Positions 63,016 to 64,000 of a stretch of DNA of 64,000 nucleotides are shown here, piece after piece. This DNA comes from Lentisphaera araneosa HTCC2155 (GTDB lineage: Bacteria > Verrucomicrobiota > Lentisphaeria > Lentisphaerales > Lentisphaeraceae). Location: the NCBI RefSeq assembly GCF_000170755.1, contig NZ_ABCK01000006.1:248001-312000 (forward strand), given 5' to 3'. The translations under genes were made by a program, and so were the position numbers. Each line of letters begins with the position of its first letter. The first letter of the stretch is position 1. Under the pieces are notes generated by a model. The model made no database searches. It had not been told where the DNA came from and worked only from the letters and a program-made list of their open reading frames with translations.

Positions 63016-64000
63016 TTATTCTACACAAATAACGGCCTTGAGGTCACGGTGGTAGATTTTTCCATTGGCATAACTTAGAGAACCTACAGTCCAAGTTTTT
63101 CCTTTTGCACCAAGATCATTTACCGCAATAAGCGCTTTTTTGTTTAAGACTGGAGCTTTCGCATCAATCACATAAGTAAGACCGAGTGCACTCGTGAAAT
63201 AAACTTTGCCATTCACTGCAGTTGGTGATCCTAAGAAGCATTTTTGGAAGCCATCACCTCGAGTTCTTGAATCGCCCGCATGACGTTGACCCTTGGAGTT
63301 TAAGCCATCATTCATTTCTTTTGTTTGATAGAGCCACTGATCATCTTTTCCCTTTTCACGAATGAGTTCTGTGGGAAGTTCTAAAGCTTCTGTTTTTCCT
63401 GTTTTAGTATTGTGACGAACGACAAAGGGGGCATAGCGCATGAGGTATAATGCATGGTCACCAACAATGATGTTGCAGTGGCGCGATTGATCCTGCCTTC
63501 TGAGCTCAGAATTGAGTTCGACTTTATACTTTGAAGTTTCAGTATCGTAAATGTAACGATCCATTGTGTTGAGTGGAAGCTGATTGATTTCTTTGCCAGT
63601 AGTGGAATCAATTGAGATATGAGATATTTGAGCTGGGTTGTTAAACCAGTAGGCTCTGCCTTTATCCCAATGTTGAGTGGACAGAGCACCCCAGCCAGAG
63701 GTTTTATTGTCGTCCTTGGGCTCCCACTGCCAAAGGATCTCACCGGCATTTTTACTATCAAGACTCACCATACTGAGTCCGACGGGACGCTCTGGAACAC
63801 CATGAGGTCCACCACGGCCAATGAGTACAGCTTGAGTTCCATCAGCCATTTTCCCAAGAACAGGCGCATTATAATGAGTGATGGCATCTTTGCAGACCCA
63901 AAGAGTTTTGCCCGTCGTTTTGTCTAGAGCACGAATATAATTCCATTCTGGATTACGTGTTGTGTCGCCTTTTTCAGGTGGCTCAACATTAAGGATAGAG
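63016..64000 (-). CDS. PQQ-like beta-propeller protein, 5' end beyond the window
   Basis: The frame is open from the stop at 63016 to the right edge (at least 327 residues), so the apparent ATG at 63849 is internal. The sequence shows beta-propeller repeats of quinoprotein type, for example ALDKTTGKTLWVCKDA, IDSTTGKEINQLPL and AVNGKVYFTSALGLTYVIDAK. PQQ itself may not be bound. Signal peptide and N-terminus are missing from view. Such repeat proteins are common, often exported, in this phylum. Confidence 0.8.
   Translation of the reverse strand, partial: SILNVEPPEKGDTTRNPEWNYIRALDKTTGKTLWVCKDAITHYNAPVLGKMADGTQAVLIGRGGPHGVPERPVGLSMVSLDSKNAGEILWQWEPKDDNKTSGWGALSTQHWDKGRAYWFNNPAQISHISIDSTTGKEINQLPLNTMDRYIYDTETSKYKVELNSELRRQDQSRHCNIIVGDHALYLMRYAPFVVRHNTKTGKTEALELPTELIREKGKDDQWLYQTKEMNDGLNSKGQRHAGDSRTRGDGFQKCFLGSPTAVNGKVYFTSALGLTYVIDAKAPVLNKKALIAVNDLGAKGKTWTVGSLSYANGKIYHRDLKAVICVE

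Noticed and set aside
63847-63849. ATG 63849 as the true start of the beta-propeller gene
   Set aside because: The frame continues upstream to the window edge with clear propeller repeats (ALDKTTGKTLW), so this Met is internal.

Overview
The window comes from a Gram-negative, moderately AT-rich bacterium of the PVC superphylum, most likely the Lentisphaerota (Lentisphaera-like). The lineage call is inferred from gene content: a full outer-membrane lipid A gene set (lpxA, lpxC, lpxB, waaA), several prepilin-like proteins with the N-terminal methylation motif, the futalosine menaquinone enzyme MqnE, a menaquinone-type di-heme succinate dehydrogenase, and PVC-flavoured conserved hypotheticals. 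I see no rRNA, tRNA, CRISPR array or prophage. Most of the window is chromosomal housekeeping; accessory DNA is concentrated at about 19.4-24 kb and 51.6-55.8 kb.

Layout. 0-2.6 kb (minus): lpxC, a fused double-hotdog FabZ-like gene, lpxA and the first codons of another gene. 2.7-6.5 kb: a zinc membrane peptidase, rsgA and a DUF2062/AsmA-like fusion. 6.7-10.2 kb (minus): sdhCAB. 10.4-13 kb: a STAS-like protein, a lipoprotein, an NsrR-type regulator and the divergent flavohaemoglobin hmp. 13-19.4 kb (minus): dprA, topA, a PBP4-like peptidase and a MATE exporter, packed as one overlapping run. 19.9-24.8 kb: a very acidic repeat-bearing prepilin, a GspG-like pseudopilin, a degenerate PD-(D/E)XK protein and mqnE. 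24.9-32 kb: a tight five-gene operon of three SPFH proteins, a P1B ATPase and an ABC ATPase. 32-34.4 kb: glycosyltransferase, small membrane protein and a possible attenuator or small-RNA locus. 34.4-39.3 kb: cmk, thioesterase, DUF4202, RNA methyltransferase, DUF389 protein. 39.3-42 kb (minus): waaA, rmuC. 42.1-45 kb: adenylate-kinase-like, DUF2760, site-2-protease-like, ung and VF530 genes. 45-48.7 kb (minus): mutS2 and a CLC-F-type antiporter. 48.8-51.6 kb: a sigma-70 factor and lysS. 51.8-53.2 kb: REP-like repeat arrays flanking a REP-associated transposase. 53.2-55.8 kb: a prepilin-like gene, a GST gene and an intact ISL3-type insertion with 8-bp target duplication. 55.8-64 kb: J-domain protein, lpxB, a hypothetical, priA, an epimerase, a DbpA-type helicase and the C-terminal part of a quinoprotein-like beta-propeller.

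How the genes fit together. Lipid A and Kdo genes build the outer membrane. MqnE and the di-heme SDH point to a menaquinone respiratory chain. NsrR and Hmp form a nitric-oxide detoxification pair around a dyad that could be the operator. The most unusual unit is the SPFH/P1B-ATPase/ABC operon, where two successive proteins carry histidine-rich cytosolic tails. Other notable items are a double-hotdog dehydratase whose two half-sites have complementary losses, a prepilin extended by about 550 residues of acidic repeats and Ala/Glu helices, a topoisomerase I with three related inserts, and an IS copy that has cut a GST gene off from its ribosome-binding site.
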